From assembly GCF_004211145.1 (NCBI RefSeq), contig NZ_SEBS01000002.1, positions 1-64,000 on the forward strand: a stretch of DNA of 64,000 nt, read 5' to 3'. The notes under the pieces were generated by a model. That model was not told the DNA's origin, made no database searches, and was given only the letters and a program-made list of their open reading frames with translations. Positions 9,230 through 18,347 of this stretch are shown here, piece by piece (positions within the stretch are counted from its first letter, which is position 1; every line of letters starts with the position of its first letter). Source of the stretch: Flavobacterium sp. (GTDB lineage: Bacteria > Bacteroidota > Bacteroidia > Flavobacteriales > Flavobacteriaceae). The translations under genes were made by a program, and so were the position numbers.

Positions 9230-9284
9230 TTTGATTTTCGAATTAACAAAATAGGCAGGAAATGTGTACTTGACAAAGTAACGA

Positions 9285-9351
9285 TTTTCGTTTTTTGCAA
9301 CAGACCTAACAGGTTTTCAAAACCTGTTAGGTCTGTTGCAAAAAACGAAAA
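9285..9351. repeat. 67-bp perfect palindrome with REP core
   Basis: Two 33-bp arms around one central C pair without mismatch. The inner 29 bp (9304-9332) is the palindrome ACCTAACAGGTTTT-C-complement that recurs exactly at 27570-27598. It lies between convergent genes and could act as a two-way terminator. The rest of 9230-9434 holds nothing recognisable. Confidence 0.9.
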
Positions 9352-9434
9352 ATTCAATTAAAATTTACTGCCAGGTTTCCTCCAACTTTTCATCCTCTAC
9401 GAAAAAATTACCGCGCAAGAATTTTTTCAAAATT

Positions 9435-9896
9435 TTAATCCGAATGCGACGGACGCTTATAATTGCGACCGATTTCTCTTCGTTCTACCCACTTTTTATT
9501 CACCGACGGAAAATCGGCTAATTCCTTGCTCAGCGGAATTCCCAGCATTTTACTTTCCTCGATTACCCAATCGGCCATCGAGTGCAAGACCGTTTGGAGC
9601 CGCAATCCGGATTCGCTTAGTTTATAACGCACGACTGGCGGCACAACGGGTTCGGCAGTACGAACGATCAAGTTTTCGGCTTCGAGTTGCTTCAAACTTT
9701 GGATGAGCATTTTCTCGGTAATCGTCGGGATTGAACGCCTCAGTTCGCCATACCGTTTCTCTCCTTGCATCAACTGGAACAAAATAATCGGTTTCCAATA
9801 ACCGCCAATCTTGTCCATCACGTACGTCACGGGACATTCTATCATCGCTGCCGCCTTGTTTTCCTGGATTACCGATGTTTCCTTAATTGCTGCCAT
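9435..9896 (-). CDS. HxlR-family transcriptional regulator
   Basis: 153 aa winged-helix DNA-binding protein. The HxlR signature is clear: CPVTYVMDKIGGYWKPIIL (conserved Cys21 near the N-terminus), then GEKRYGELRRSIPTITEKML (recognition helix region) and a C-terminal dimerisation helix. The family often senses electrophiles or oxidants through the N-terminal Cys. It is divergent from an NmrA-type oxidoreductase, its likely target; the shared 80-bp region has two direct GTAAGTAC repeats. Confidence 0.9.
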   Translation of the reverse strand: MAAIKETSVIQENKAAAMIECPVTYVMDKIGGYWKPIILFQLMQGEKRYGELRRSIPTITEKMLIQSLKQLEAENLIVRTAEPVVPPVVRYKLSESGLRLQTVLHSMADWVIEESKMLGIPLSKELADFPSVNKKWVERREIGRNYKRPSHSD

Positions 9897-9912
9897 AACT
9901 ACACACTATAGG

Positions 9913-9951
9913 GTAAGTACTTGTATAAAAGTAAGTACAAAGATAACTTTG
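9913..9951. promoter_or_regulatory. Divergent promoters and probable HxlR operator
   Basis: Direct repeats GTAAGTAC at 9913-9920 and 9931-9938. The plus-strand promoter is TTG (9921-9923) / 20 nt / TAACTTTG (9944-9951). The minus-strand -7 box TATCTTTG is 9938-9945, overlapping the plus -7 box. A repressor bound at the repeats would block both. Confidence 0.6.
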
Positions 9952-9976
9952 TTCACGAATTAAAAAACACTTCACC

Positions 9977-10867
9977 ATGAAAATTACAGTAACAGGTTCT
10001 TTGGGAAATATCAGCAAGCCGCTCGTTGCACAATTGGTCGGGAAAGGGAATGACGTGATCGTCGTGAGCCGTTCGCGCGATAAGATTTCCGAAATCGAAA
10101 AACTCGGTGCGAAAGCCGCCATCGGAAATACTACCGACGAAGATTTCCTAATCAAAACGTTCACCGGAAGCGATGTCGTCTATCTAATGATTCCGCCCGA
10201 TTATCAAGCGCAAGACATGACGGCCTACATCGCCGATTCAGGCAAACGGTATGCCGACGCGATCCAAGAATCAGCCGTCAAAAGAATCGTCGTCCTAAGC
10301 AGCATGGGCGCACATTTACCATTGGGAAGCGGGCCGTTGAGCGCGTTGGCTCTCGCTGAAGAACACTATGCAAAACTCGAAAACGTCGATATCACATATC
10401 TGCGTCCGGGCGGATTCTACACCAATTATCTAGCGACGATCGGTCTGATAAAACACGCGGGAATAATCGGAGACAACACCGCGCCCGATTCTCGATTCCT
10501 GATCACTCATCCGGCCGATATCGCCGATCAAGCTGCCGACGCGATCCTGAATCCGAACGTACAAAGGCAAAACCGCTTCATCATCAGCGCCGAGATCACG
10601 AACAATGAAATCGCATCGATCTTGGGAACCGCGATTGGAAAACCCGATCTGCAATGGGTACGATTTGAAAATGATCAATACAGTGACGGCTTGCTCCAAA
10701 ACGGATTCTCAGAAAGCGCCGCCCAATCGTTTATCGAAATGGGAGAAGCGTTCCGCGAAGGCCGAGCCTGGGAACAAGTCGACCAGCAACCTGAAAATGT
10801 CGTGAAAGGGAAGCGTTCTTTCGAGGATTTCGCGAAAGACGTGTTTGCGCCGGCGTTCAATCAATAA
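9977..10867 (+). CDS. NAD(P)-binding NmrA-family oxidoreductase
   Basis: 296 aa atypical short-chain dehydrogenase fold. N-terminal Rossmann motif TGSLGNISKPL (residues 6-16), VVSRSRDKI for NADP phosphate contact, and VVLSSMGAHLP in the active-site strand. Related proteins include quinone reductases and redox sensors. Controlled with the HxlR gene from one divergent region, which fits a stress response to quinones or electrophiles. Ends 11 bp inside the convergent gene at 10857. Confidence 0.85.
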   Translation: MKITVTGSLGNISKPLVAQLVGKGNDVIVVSRSRDKISEIEKLGAKAAIGNTTDEDFLIKTFTGSDVVYLMIPPDYQAQDMTAYIADSGKRYADAIQESAVKRIVVLSSMGAHLPLGSGPLSALALAEEHYAKLENVDITYLRPGGFYTNYLATIGLIKHAGIIGDNTAPDSRFLITHPADIADQAADAILNPNVQRQNRFIISAEITNNEIASILGTAIGKPDLQWVRFENDQYSDGLLQNGFSESAAQSFIEMGEAFREGRAWEQVDQQPENVVKGKRSFEDFAKDVFAPAFNQ

Positions 10868-11357
10868 GATGGGAAACGTCGTTTGACGCGTAGAGATACG
10901 ATAAATTATCGCCTTGCCCGCCCATCGCGTTGTGGCTGGCGACTGAAATCTTGAGCTCGGCGACTGCGAAGTTTCCGGGCTCAACTTGCGTAATGTTGAA
11001 GTTGTTTTGCCTGAACCACGTCACGATTTCGTGCATCGGCTGGTCTTGATAAAATCTGAAATCGTGGATCGAGACCGCGATTCCTTCATGCATTTCAAAC
11101 TCGGTAAGCGCATTTTTTTTGTCGTAACTCAGGAAAATGGAGTCGCCCGCGCTTGCCAAACCTGAATAAATGTCGCGGTTTTGGCTAAAGTCGAAATCGT
11201 CGTCCTCATCGTCGAACAAATCGCTGAGATCGAACGTCGTGTTGTCTTCCTCGAACGAAACCTTGAGCAGTTCGCGCACCTGGTCGCGGTTCATTCCCCA
11301 AGTGATCGTCGCGTCGTTGATCGAAAGTCCGAGATTGGGTTGATAAATTATGTCCAT
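10857..11357 (-). CDS. Conserved-looking protein of unknown function
   Basis: 166 aa, acidic, soluble, no signal or membrane segment. It has an Asp-rich stretch (FDLSDLFDDEDDDFDF) followed by a compact alpha/beta region. I recognise no family. Codon pattern matches neighbours. It ends 11 bp inside the convergent oxidoreductase gene. Confidence 0.6.
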   Translation of the reverse strand: MDIIYQPNLGLSINDATITWGMNRDQVRELLKVSFEEDNTTFDLSDLFDDEDDDFDFSQNRDIYSGLASAGDSIFLSYDKKNALTEFEMHEGIAVSIHDFRFYQDQPMHEIVTWFRQNNFNITQVEPGNFAVAELKISVASHNAMGGQGDNLSYLYASNDVSHLID

Positions 11358-11437
11358 GGTTTCCTACTTTGAGTGAACATAAATTTACGCCATTATCGGG
11401 TTACGAACAGTTAAGATTCAAAACTTAACATTTGAAG

Positions 11438-12019
11438 TCAACTGACCGACATCGTGAGCATCGCGTATTCCTTCCAAATTCCGTCGTCTTTCACGTATAT
11501 TGAGAATCCGCCGCCGCCACTCAATGGTTTGCCCGACGTTCCTTTATAGAAAATACCGACGGTGTTGTTTTTAAGGAAAACGGGTTTTGAGACGTGATCC
11601 AAAACAGGGCCGTAATTTTTCTTGAAATACTCGTACCCTTTGTCTTTGTCGAGAAAAATGGAGTCCATTTCCTGTTCGCTCACCAAACGTGAGTTCTTGA
11701 TCAGTCCTTTCGACCAGTTCTTGTTCTTGTTCGCTTGCGCCAATTCCGAAATCACGAAGTCGATCTCGGCCGCACTCAACGTAATGGTTTCAGGCGCCGA
11801 CGCATTGCCGCGCCATTTCCCATAATCGGGGCGACGAGACGTTTTGCGTTTGGTCAACATCTTTTTGAATTCCTTCAAATCGTTGACGACATGTTCCGAA
11901 TAGACGATCTTATCAGCGCGATATTTGAAAATCTGAGCGAAGAATTGCTGCTGCGTTTTCGTTTGCGCCGACATGGAAATCCCGACGCAAAACAAAACCG
12001 AAAACAACATTTTCCTCAT
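11438..12019 (-). CDS. Secreted protein of unknown function
   Basis: The start is set at MRKMLFSVLFCVGISMSAQTK, a standard Sec signal peptide cleaved after SAQ; a longer frame to 12064 would overlap the crotonase gene and bury the signal. 193 aa, no motif recognised. It has a GTSGKPLSGGGGFSIYVKDDG segment near the end. Ten bases downstream of the crotonase stop, so probably cotranscribed. Confidence 0.6.
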   Translation of the reverse strand: MRKMLFSVLFCVGISMSAQTKTQQQFFAQIFKYRADKIVYSEHVVNDLKEFKKMLTKRKTSRRPDYGKWRGNASAPETITLSAAEIDFVISELAQANKNKNWSKGLIKNSRLVSEQEMDSIFLDKDKGYEYFKKNYGPVLDHVSKPVFLKNNTVGIFYKGTSGKPLSGGGGFSIYVKDDGIWKEYAMLTMSVS

Positions 12020-12029
12020 CGCGATTTTT

Positions 12030-12812
12030 TTAACGTCCCGGGAAAACCGGCTTTCTCTTTTCAAGAAACGCCGTCGTTCCTTCTTTGAAATCTTCAGTTC
12101 CGAAGCAATAGCCGAAAGCTCGGATCTCAGCCTGGAAACCGTTCGCGTCCATGTCGAAACCGGCGTTCACGACCTCGATCGCTTTTGAAACCGCAACCGG
12201 AGAATTCTTAGAAATTTTCGTCGCGAGTTCATTCGCCAACGGCAACAGTTCTTGCTGAGGTACGACGTGGTTGACCAAACCCCAGGTCTTCGCGTCCTCG
12301 GCGGTCAACATAGAGGCCGACAAAATCATTTCGAGGGCTTTCCCTTTTCCGACAAGTTGCGGCAAACGCTGCGTTCCGCCATAACCTGGAATCACGCCCA
12401 AAGTGACCTCAGGCAATCCCATTTTCGCGTTGTCGGATGCGATCCTGAAATGGCACGCCATCGCGAGTTCCAAACCGCCGCCGAGCGCGAATCCGTTCAC
12501 GGCCGCGATTACGGGTTTTCTCAAATTTTCGATGAAATTAAAAAGGATGTCGTGTCCTGTTGCCGCCAAAGCCGCACCTTGTTCGTCGTCGAAATCAGCG
12601 AATTCCGAGATATCGGCTCCAGCTACGAACGCTTTTTCGCCGCTTCCGGTCAAGATGATCACGCCGACTTCTCCGTCAGCTTCAAGGTCGGTGAAAACTT
12701 GGTTGAGCTCTTTTATCGTGGCCTTGTTGAGCGCATTTAGTTTCGCGGGGCGATTGATGGTTACCGTCGCGATTCTTTCATTTTTTTCAATCAATATGTT
12801 TTCGAATTCCAT
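12030..12812 (-). CDS. Enoyl-CoA hydratase/isomerase (crotonase family)
   Basis: 260 aa. It keeps the oxyanion-hole segment AVNGFALGGGLELAMACHF and both glutamates of true hydratases (LELAM and LPEVTLG), then GYGGTQRLPQLVGK. Expected reaction is hydration of trans-2-enoyl-CoA in beta-oxidation or a related acyl-CoA pathway. The start is taken at MEFENILIEK because the upstream residues are not conserved-like. It is separated from the kinase gene by a word repeat. Confidence 0.9.
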   Translation of the reverse strand: MEFENILIEKNERIATVTINRPAKLNALNKATIKELNQVFTDLEADGEVGVIILTGSGEKAFVAGADISEFADFDDEQGAALAATGHDILFNFIENLRKPVIAAVNGFALGGGLELAMACHFRIASDNAKMGLPEVTLGVIPGYGGTQRLPQLVGKGKALEMILSASMLTAEDAKTWGLVNHVVPQQELLPLANELATKISKNSPVAVSKAIEVVNAGFDMDANGFQAEIRAFGYCFGTEDFKEGTTAFLEKRKPVFPGR

Positions 12813-12851
12813 ATCTGTGTTAGTTGAGATTTGTTGTTTCAAGCCCGAACC

Positions 12852-12898
12852 TAATTGTCAATTGTCAATTATCAATTGTCAATTATCCATTGTCAATC
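12852..12898 (-). repeat. Word repeat (TTGACAATTGA type)
   Basis: Tandem variants of CAATTGACAATTGATAATT on the minus strand, beginning at the TGA of the sensor kinase. The same words in the same orientation to the preceding gene occur after hemE at 23017-23056. Confidence 0.85.
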
Positions 12899-14363
12899 AC
12901 TTACCAATTATAGGAAGGCAAACCGTAAAAACAGTGCCTTTTTCAGGTTCAGTCTCAAAGGTAATGCTTCCTTTATAATTCTCTATGATGTTTTTTATGA
13001 TGCCGAGTCCGAGACCCATTCCGCTGGTTTTCGTCGTAAACTTCGGTTCGAAAATGTGCGGCGAATTGAACGGTTCGATCCCGTAGCCGTTGTCGCGCAC
13101 CGATATCAAAACGTTGTGTTTGTTATCGCGTTCCACTTTGACGGCGACCATTTTGGGTTCGCGGTTTTCAGGAATTGCCTGGATCGCGTTCTTGACCAGA
13201 TTCGTAATGATTCGGATCAATTGCGTGCGATCGATTTCCGAAATGATTTCTTCCTCGGAACTTTCGAATGAAATGAAATCCTCGTTGAAAATGTCAAGCG
13301 CCAACTCCACGACCTGAACCACATTGAGCGTTTCGTTCTGCTGGGCGGGCATCGACGCGAAGTTTGAGAACGCTGAAGCGACCGCGCTCATCGTATCGAT
13401 CTGTTGGATCAATGTCTGTGAAAAATCGTTGAGTTTCTGTTTCAGATCGGGATCGTTCGCATCGAATTTGCGCTGGAAACTCTGCACCGTCAGTCGCATC
13501 GGCGTGAGCGGATTCTTGATCTCGTGCGCGACCTGTTTCGCCATTTCGCGCCACGCTTCCTCGCGTTCGGATTGTGCGAGTTTCACGGCGCTTTGCTCGA
13601 GTTCATCGACCATTCCGTTGTAGGCCTTGATGAGCGAGTCGATTTCCTTGCTGTTGGCCTTGAGGTAAATTTTCTGGTTTTTTTGCATGAAACTCGTCTC
13701 GTGGATACGTTCGGAAATCGTCTTGAGCGTTTGCGTGATGTACGTCGACAAAAAGTACGCAAGCCCGAACGCGATGACCAAAGTAAATCCGTAAACCTGT
13801 CCGAGTCGGATCAGGAAACTCTTGAGTTCTTTTTCATAAAATCCGTCGTCTTCCACGTACGGAATATTCAATATCCCAAGCGGCTTGAACTTGTCGTCCT
13901 TGATCTGGCTGTACGACGAGCGGTTTTTCATGCCGTCGACGCTTTTGATGTCGACGTATCGTTTTTCGATCGACGATTGCACGAGTTTCAATACAAATGG
14001 CGGAATCGGAGGCGCGACGCTATCGATCGAGAACGACGATTTCGACGAGATCAACAACTTCCCATCGAGCCCGTAAATATTGATTTCCAAATTATGGATG
14101 TCCGACAGTTCGTGGATCCGATCCTTGAAAATCAACGGCAAATTGCGCGTCGTAAGCGGATACGTCGTGGTCGACAACACATAATTGATATGCTCGGTAA
14201 TTGCGTTTTCCTTGTTTTCGAGCCGCTCCTGATGGTATTCTTTCGCCTCGTTCTTGAATTGGATGATCGAAATCGACGCGAGCAAAATCGACGCGACCAC
14301 GATCAGTAAAATCATTGACAGGAAAATCCGCGTGCGCAGCGATATGTTGAAAATCCCGGCCAT
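12897..14363 (-). CDS. Sensor histidine kinase (NtrY-like)
   Basis: 488 aa. TM1 ~13-35, periplasmic sensor domain ~36-185, TM2 ~186-208, HAMP ~209-262, then the dimerisation box VAHEIKNPLTPMRL with phospho-acceptor His280, and an ATPase domain with N box (NLVKNAIQAIPEN), G1 (VRDNGYGI) and G2 (GMGLGLGIIKN). The H-box sequence is the NtrY/PAS-kinase type. No response regulator is adjacent, so the partner is elsewhere. It starts one base before the hemJ stop codon and lies in the hemH-MATE-hemJ operon. The signal is unknown. Confidence 0.92.
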   Translation of the reverse strand: MAGIFNISLRTRIFLSMILLIVVASILLASISIIQFKNEAKEYHQERLENKENAITEHINYVLSTTTYPLTTRNLPLIFKDRIHELSDIHNLEINIYGLDGKLLISSKSSFSIDSVAPPIPPFVLKLVQSSIEKRYVDIKSVDGMKNRSSYSQIKDDKFKPLGILNIPYVEDDGFYEKELKSFLIRLGQVYGFTLVIAFGLAYFLSTYITQTLKTISERIHETSFMQKNQKIYLKANSKEIDSLIKAYNGMVDELEQSAVKLAQSEREEAWREMAKQVAHEIKNPLTPMRLTVQSFQRKFDANDPDLKQKLNDFSQTLIQQIDTMSAVASAFSNFASMPAQQNETLNVVQVVELALDIFNEDFISFESSEEEIISEIDRTQLIRIITNLVKNAIQAIPENREPKMVAVKVERDNKHNVLISVRDNGYGIEPFNSPHIFEPKFTTKTSGMGLGLGIIKNIIENYKGSITFETEPEKGTVFTVCLPIIGK

Positions 14364-14909
14364 TTACGAATTGTTTTTTTGTCGGATGCGTTTGTAGAAT
14401 TTGAATCCGAGCATGATCAGGATCGAAAATGAGATGATTCCGACGACGCCGTAAATCCAATTGACCGCATTCTTCAAGATCACCAAAAATACAACTGCGA
14501 ATAAAATGATCGTCGCGCCTTCGTTCCACAATCGCATGAAATTCGAGCTGTATTTCACTTCATCTTTTTGCAGTTGAGTGAAGATTTGCTGGCATTTCAA
14601 CTGATATAAAATCAACAAAAACACAAAGCCCAATTTCACGTGCATCCAAGGTTGGCTGAGCCATTCGGGCATCAAATACAAAAGCGAGAAAGCGAATAAA
14701 ACCGCCAAAACCGCCGATGGCCACGTGATGATATACCACAATCGATACGTCATGATCTTGTATTGTTTCTGCAGAATTTCCTTCTCGGGCGATGGTTTCG
14801 AAGCCGCTTCGATCTGGTAGACGAACAGTCGGACGATATAAAAAAGCCCCGCGAACCAAGTGATCACGAAGATTAAGTGAAGCGATTTGAGATAGTTATA
14901 ACTTTCCAT
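14364..14909 (-). CDS. hemJ: Protoporphyrinogen IX oxidase, HemJ family
   Basis: 181 aa integral membrane protein with four to five helices. N-terminal signature SLHLIFVITWFAGLFYIVRL contains the conserved His11, Trp18 and Arg27. HemJ oxidises protoporphyrinogen IX to protoporphyrin IX, the step before ferrochelatase, in bacteria lacking HemG/HemY. The start is ATG at 14909, overlapping the MATE stop by 14 bp; a longer frame to 15008 is discarded. Its operon with hemH supports the role. Confidence 0.88.
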   Translation of the reverse strand: MESYNYLKSLHLIFVITWFAGLFYIVRLFVYQIEAASKPSPEKEILQKQYKIMTYRLWYIITWPSAVLAVLFAFSLLYLMPEWLSQPWMHVKLGFVFLLILYQLKCQQIFTQLQKDEVKYSSNFMRLWNEGATIILFAVVFLVILKNAVNWIYGVVGIISFSILIMLGFKFYKRIRQKNNS

Positions 14910-16239
14910 CGGGCAATTTTTTGAGGGACGCGAACAGGAAACTTCCCGTGACGAGAACGCTGAGCACGTCGGCGATCGGGAACGCGACCCATATTCCAAA
15001 AATACCAAAATATTCGGGCAAAATCAGGATAAGCGGAATCAGGAAAAATCCTTGTTTGGTCAACGTCAGCAGCAATGATTTTATAGCTTTCCCCGACGAT
15101 TGGAAATAAGCCGATCCGATGAGTTGCACGGCGATCACTGGCGATGCGGCGAAAACCCAGCGCAACGCATTCGGGGTTTGTTTCAAAACGTCGGCGTCGT
15201 TGATGAACAGCGACACGATCTGCTCGGCGAAAATCAGGATCAAAACGTAGATAACGACCGATAGCGTCGCTGCCGAAACCACCGAAATCTTCACGATCTT
15301 TTGCACGCGATCGTATTTTTTCGCTCCGAAATTATAGCCCGCGATCGGTTGAAAACCTTCGGTAATCCCGTTCACGGGAAACAAAGCGAACATGAGCATT
15401 TTACTCACAATGCCGTATACCGCGACCGACGTATCGCCTCCGAACGAGAACAATTGGTGGTTCAATAAAATCGTCAATACTGAGATCACGCTCTGTCGTG
15501 CCAGCGGCGTAAAACTCAACCCGCCGATTTCGCCCGCGAGCTTAAAGTCGGGAACGAAATGAGACAAGTGAAGCCGAATCTTGCTTTTCTTGACGAAATA
15601 CCAAACCAGATACAGAAATCCGGCCGCGAACGAAAGCGAAGTCGCAAGCGCGGCACCGAAAACCCCCATGTCCAGAAACTTGATGAAAATGACGTCGAAA
15701 ACCAAGTTCATCACCGACGGCGCGATCATTCCTACCATCGCGTAACGAGCGCGATCCTCGGCGCGCATCACCGAATTTCCCATAGCCGAAAGCGCTTGCA
15801 ACGGACCGGCGAATAACAACGGATAGAAGAATTCCTTGGCCGGTTTTACGATTTCGCCTTTCGCGCCGAACAGGTTCAGCATCCAATCAGAGAAAAAGTA
15901 GCCTGCGAACATCAGGATCAACGTCAATATTGTCGTGAGCAGGATTTGATGTGCGACCGTTTTCTCGGCCTTGTCGAATTTTTTGGCGCCCAACGCTCTT
16001 GAGAGAACCGAACTTCCGCCGGCTCCGACCGCGAATCCGATCGAACCCATCAAAAAGATGATCGGTGTCACGACGGTCAACGCCGCAATCGCAATCGCCC
16101 CGACCCAACGCCCGACGAGAATCGTATCGACCAGCATGTTGACCGTCAAGAAAAGCATGCCAATCGAAGCCGGAACCGCTTGCCGCAGCAACAGCTTTTT
16201 CAAGCTGCCCGTTCCGAACTCCTCGTTGGTTTGTTCCAT
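14896..16239 (-). CDS. MATE-family efflux transporter
   Basis: 447 aa with about 12 membrane helices in two similar halves. N-terminal RQAVPASIGMLFLTVNMLVDTILVGRWVG is the MATE signature. Family members export drugs or metabolites with Na+ or H+. The gene is directly between hemH (adjacent stop codon) and hemJ (14-bp overlap); whether it exports a porphyrin is only a guess from position. Confidence 0.9.
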   Translation of the reverse strand: MEQTNEEFGTGSLKKLLLRQAVPASIGMLFLTVNMLVDTILVGRWVGAIAIAALTVVTPIIFLMGSIGFAVGAGGSSVLSRALGAKKFDKAEKTVAHQILLTTILTLILMFAGYFFSDWMLNLFGAKGEIVKPAKEFFYPLLFAGPLQALSAMGNSVMRAEDRARYAMVGMIAPSVMNLVFDVIFIKFLDMGVFGAALATSLSFAAGFLYLVWYFVKKSKIRLHLSHFVPDFKLAGEIGGLSFTPLARQSVISVLTILLNHQLFSFGGDTSVAVYGIVSKMLMFALFPVNGITEGFQPIAGYNFGAKKYDRVQKIVKISVVSAATLSVVIYVLILIFAEQIVSLFINDADVLKQTPNALRWVFAASPVIAVQLIGSAYFQSSGKAIKSLLLTLTKQGFFLIPLILILPEYFGIFGIWVAFPIADVLSVLVTGSFLFASLKKLPDGKL

Positions 16240-17271
16240 TTAGGCGAAAATTTTGTCGGTTTTGACCCAATCGGCGATCCAGTTGGAAGCGGTTTTTACC
16301 CAATCGTCGTTTTCGTTGAGACACGGGATCGCATGGAAATCCTCACCTCCATTTTCCTTGAAATCCTCGTTGGCGCGCATCGCGATTTCCTCTAAAGTTT
16401 CGAGGCAATCGGCTACGAAAGCGGGCGTGACGACGGCTAATTTCTTAATGCCTTTCGCGGGCATTTTATTGATTTCGACGTCGGTGTACGGCTCGAGCCA
16501 TTTGTCTCCGGCGAGTCGCGACTGGAACGTGAGCGAATATTTGTCTTTAGGCAATCCGAGTTGTTCCACGACCAAACGCGTCGTTTCGTAACATTGATGT
16601 CGGTAACAGAATTTATGCGCAGGCGATGGCGTGACGCAGCACGAACCGTCGATTTTGCAATGCGATTTCGTTATGTCGGTCTTGCGGATATGACGTTCGG
16701 GAATGCCGTGATAGGAAAACAACAAATGATCGTAATCGAAACTTTCGAGGTGTTTTGCGATGAGGTCCGACAGGTTTTTGATATAATCCGGACGGTTGTA
16801 AAACGCCGGAACTTCGGTGATTTTCATCGTCGGGAATTGCTTCTTGCGGATTTCTTCGGCCAAAACTTCGATGGTTTTCGTCGACGCCATCGCGTATTGC
16901 GGATACAGCGGGAACAGCAACATTTCAGTCACGCCTTGAGCCGCCAATTCCTTCATTCCGGCTTCGATCGACGGTTTTCCGTAACGCATCGCAAGCGCGA
17001 CCGGAACATCGGACTGCGCCTTTACTTTTTCGTAGAATCGTTTCGAAATCACGATAAGTGGCGAACCTTCGTCGGTCCAAATTTTTTGGTACGCATGAGC
17101 CGAATCTTCGGGACGCTTTCTCAAGATGATGCCGCGAACGAGCAGCGCGCGTAACAAAAACGGTACGTCGATCACATATTTATCCATCAAAAATTGATCG
17201 AGATACGGTTTTACGTCTTTTGGGTCTGGGGAATCGGGTGAACCGAGGTTTACTAAGAGAACTCCTTTCAT
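16240..17271 (-). CDS. hemH: Ferrochelatase
   Basis: 343 aa, inserts Fe(II) into protoporphyrin IX to make protohaem. N-terminus MKGVLLVNLGSPDSP is canonical. Catalytic His188 lies in LLFSYHGIPERH and the metal-path Glu in ADCLETLEEIA (E291). Several Cys cluster at 205-227 (SHCKIDGSCC...FCYRHQC), but no C-terminal iron-sulfur cluster extension is present. First gene of the minus-strand operon, divergent from hemA across the AraC gene. Confidence 0.96.
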   Translation of the reverse strand: MKGVLLVNLGSPDSPDPKDVKPYLDQFLMDKYVIDVPFLLRALLVRGIILRKRPEDSAHAYQKIWTDEGSPLIVISKRFYEKVKAQSDVPVALAMRYGKPSIEAGMKELAAQGVTEMLLFPLYPQYAMASTKTIEVLAEEIRKKQFPTMKITEVPAFYNRPDYIKNLSDLIAKHLESFDYDHLLFSYHGIPERHIRKTDITKSHCKIDGSCCVTPSPAHKFCYRHQCYETTRLVVEQLGLPKDKYSLTFQSRLAGDKWLEPYTDVEINKMPAKGIKKLAVVTPAFVADCLETLEEIAMRANEDFKENGGEDFHAIPCLNENDDWVKTASNWIADWVKTDKIFA

Positions 17272-17275
17272 TTTG

Positions 17276-17425
17276 TAAGACGAACGACAAACGACGAAAG
17301 ACTAAGGACTGGACAGTCTTTTTCAGAAGCGTTCATATGTTTTTGAGATTAGAAATCGTTTTATTTATTGGTTGTCGCAAGAGACGATTCGACTCGTTCG
17401 TCATTCGTCTTTAGTCATTCGTCAA
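17276..17425. repeat. Inverted word repeats (ACGACGAAAGACTAAGGACT type)
   Basis: One side has GACGAACGACAAACGACG and AAGACTAAGGACT; the other has CGTTCGTCATTCGTCTTTAG. A similar set forms a strong hairpin at 40464-40522. It fills the gap between the AraC stop and the hemH start. A promoter for hemH was not identified in it. Confidence 0.7.
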
Positions 17426-18298
17426 TTAAGCCGACACATTAATCGACATCAAATACTTCTTCGGTGTCGTCCCGAATTTCTTCCGAAACGCCGAAATGAA
17501 ATGGCTCGCCGTCGAATATCCGATCTTCAAGCCGGCCTCGTTCACGTTGTGCGTGCCGTCTTCCAAAAGTTTGCGCGCGTATTCCATCTTGTAATCGAAC
17601 AGGAAACTGTACACCGAATCGCCGTAAATCTGTTTGAAACCGGTTTTGAGTTTCTTTAAATTCAGTCCGATTTGATCCGCGAGTTCTTGCAAACCGGGCG
17701 GTTCGGCCATGTTGGCGATGATGATGTCTTTGGCTTTTCGGATTTTCAGGACGTTTTCCTCATCGATCAAAAACGGGCATTGCTCGGCATCGGGATCTTC
17801 GGTGCGATTGAAATACAGACTCAATAATTCGTACGCCTTTCCTTTATAGTACAGATTCTTGATCGACGGATGCAGATTGTAATGAAACAGTTGATTGAGC
17901 ACGATCGCCATCGACGGGGAAATATCGGCCTCATTGTAATATTTCTTGTCTTGGTTTTCAGCCGACAAAAACGGAATGTAATCGGCTTCAGACGAAAACA
18001 ACGCGTGGAATTTCTTAATCGAAATGATTACCGAAATTACCCACGAATTCGCCGCCAATTCTAAGTTGAGCGGCAATTCCTTTTGCGGATTGTACAGCAG
18101 CAACGACTTTTCCTCACGCAAATCCAACGCGTACGTTCCGTGGTTGAAGACGAACTTCGCGCGTCCTTTTATGCCGTAATGAAACTGGATCAAACCTTGG
18201 TGGATCTGGCGTTCGACTTTATATGTTTCCGACCCATCGTTCTGAAAACGAAGCAGGTAAAAATCGTCCTCGATCTTAATGACTTCCTGTGAACCCAT
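17426..18298 (-). CDS. AraC-family transcriptional regulator
   Basis: 290 aa. The N-terminal ~180 residues are a cupin-like sensing domain (HQGLIQFHYGIKGRAKFVFNHG). The C-terminal double HTH runs from ~190, with LQELADQIGLNLKKLKTGFK and NVNEAGLKIGYSTASHFISAFRKKFGTTPKKYL. It resembles PchR-type regulators that respond to iron ligands. Position between the divergent hemH and hemA operons, and the TAGAATGATTCTA dyad in its upstream region, suggest it is iron-linked and may control haem synthesis. Confidence 0.88.
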   Translation of the reverse strand: MGSQEVIKIEDDFYLLRFQNDGSETYKVERQIHQGLIQFHYGIKGRAKFVFNHGTYALDLREEKSLLLYNPQKELPLNLELAANSWVISVIISIKKFHALFSSEADYIPFLSAENQDKKYYNEADISPSMAIVLNQLFHYNLHPSIKNLYYKGKAYELLSLYFNRTEDPDAEQCPFLIDEENVLKIRKAKDIIIANMAEPPGLQELADQIGLNLKKLKTGFKQIYGDSVYSFLFDYKMEYARKLLEDGTHNVNEAGLKIGYSTASHFISAFRKKFGTTPKKYLMSINVSA

Positions 18299-18347
18299 AG
18301 CGATACTTTTTTAAAATATTTTCACGAAAACAAACCTTGTTTTTATT

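Noticed and set aside
13524..14309. 261-codon open frame on the plus strand
   Set aside because: Antisense to the sensor kinase; composition is that of a shadow frame.
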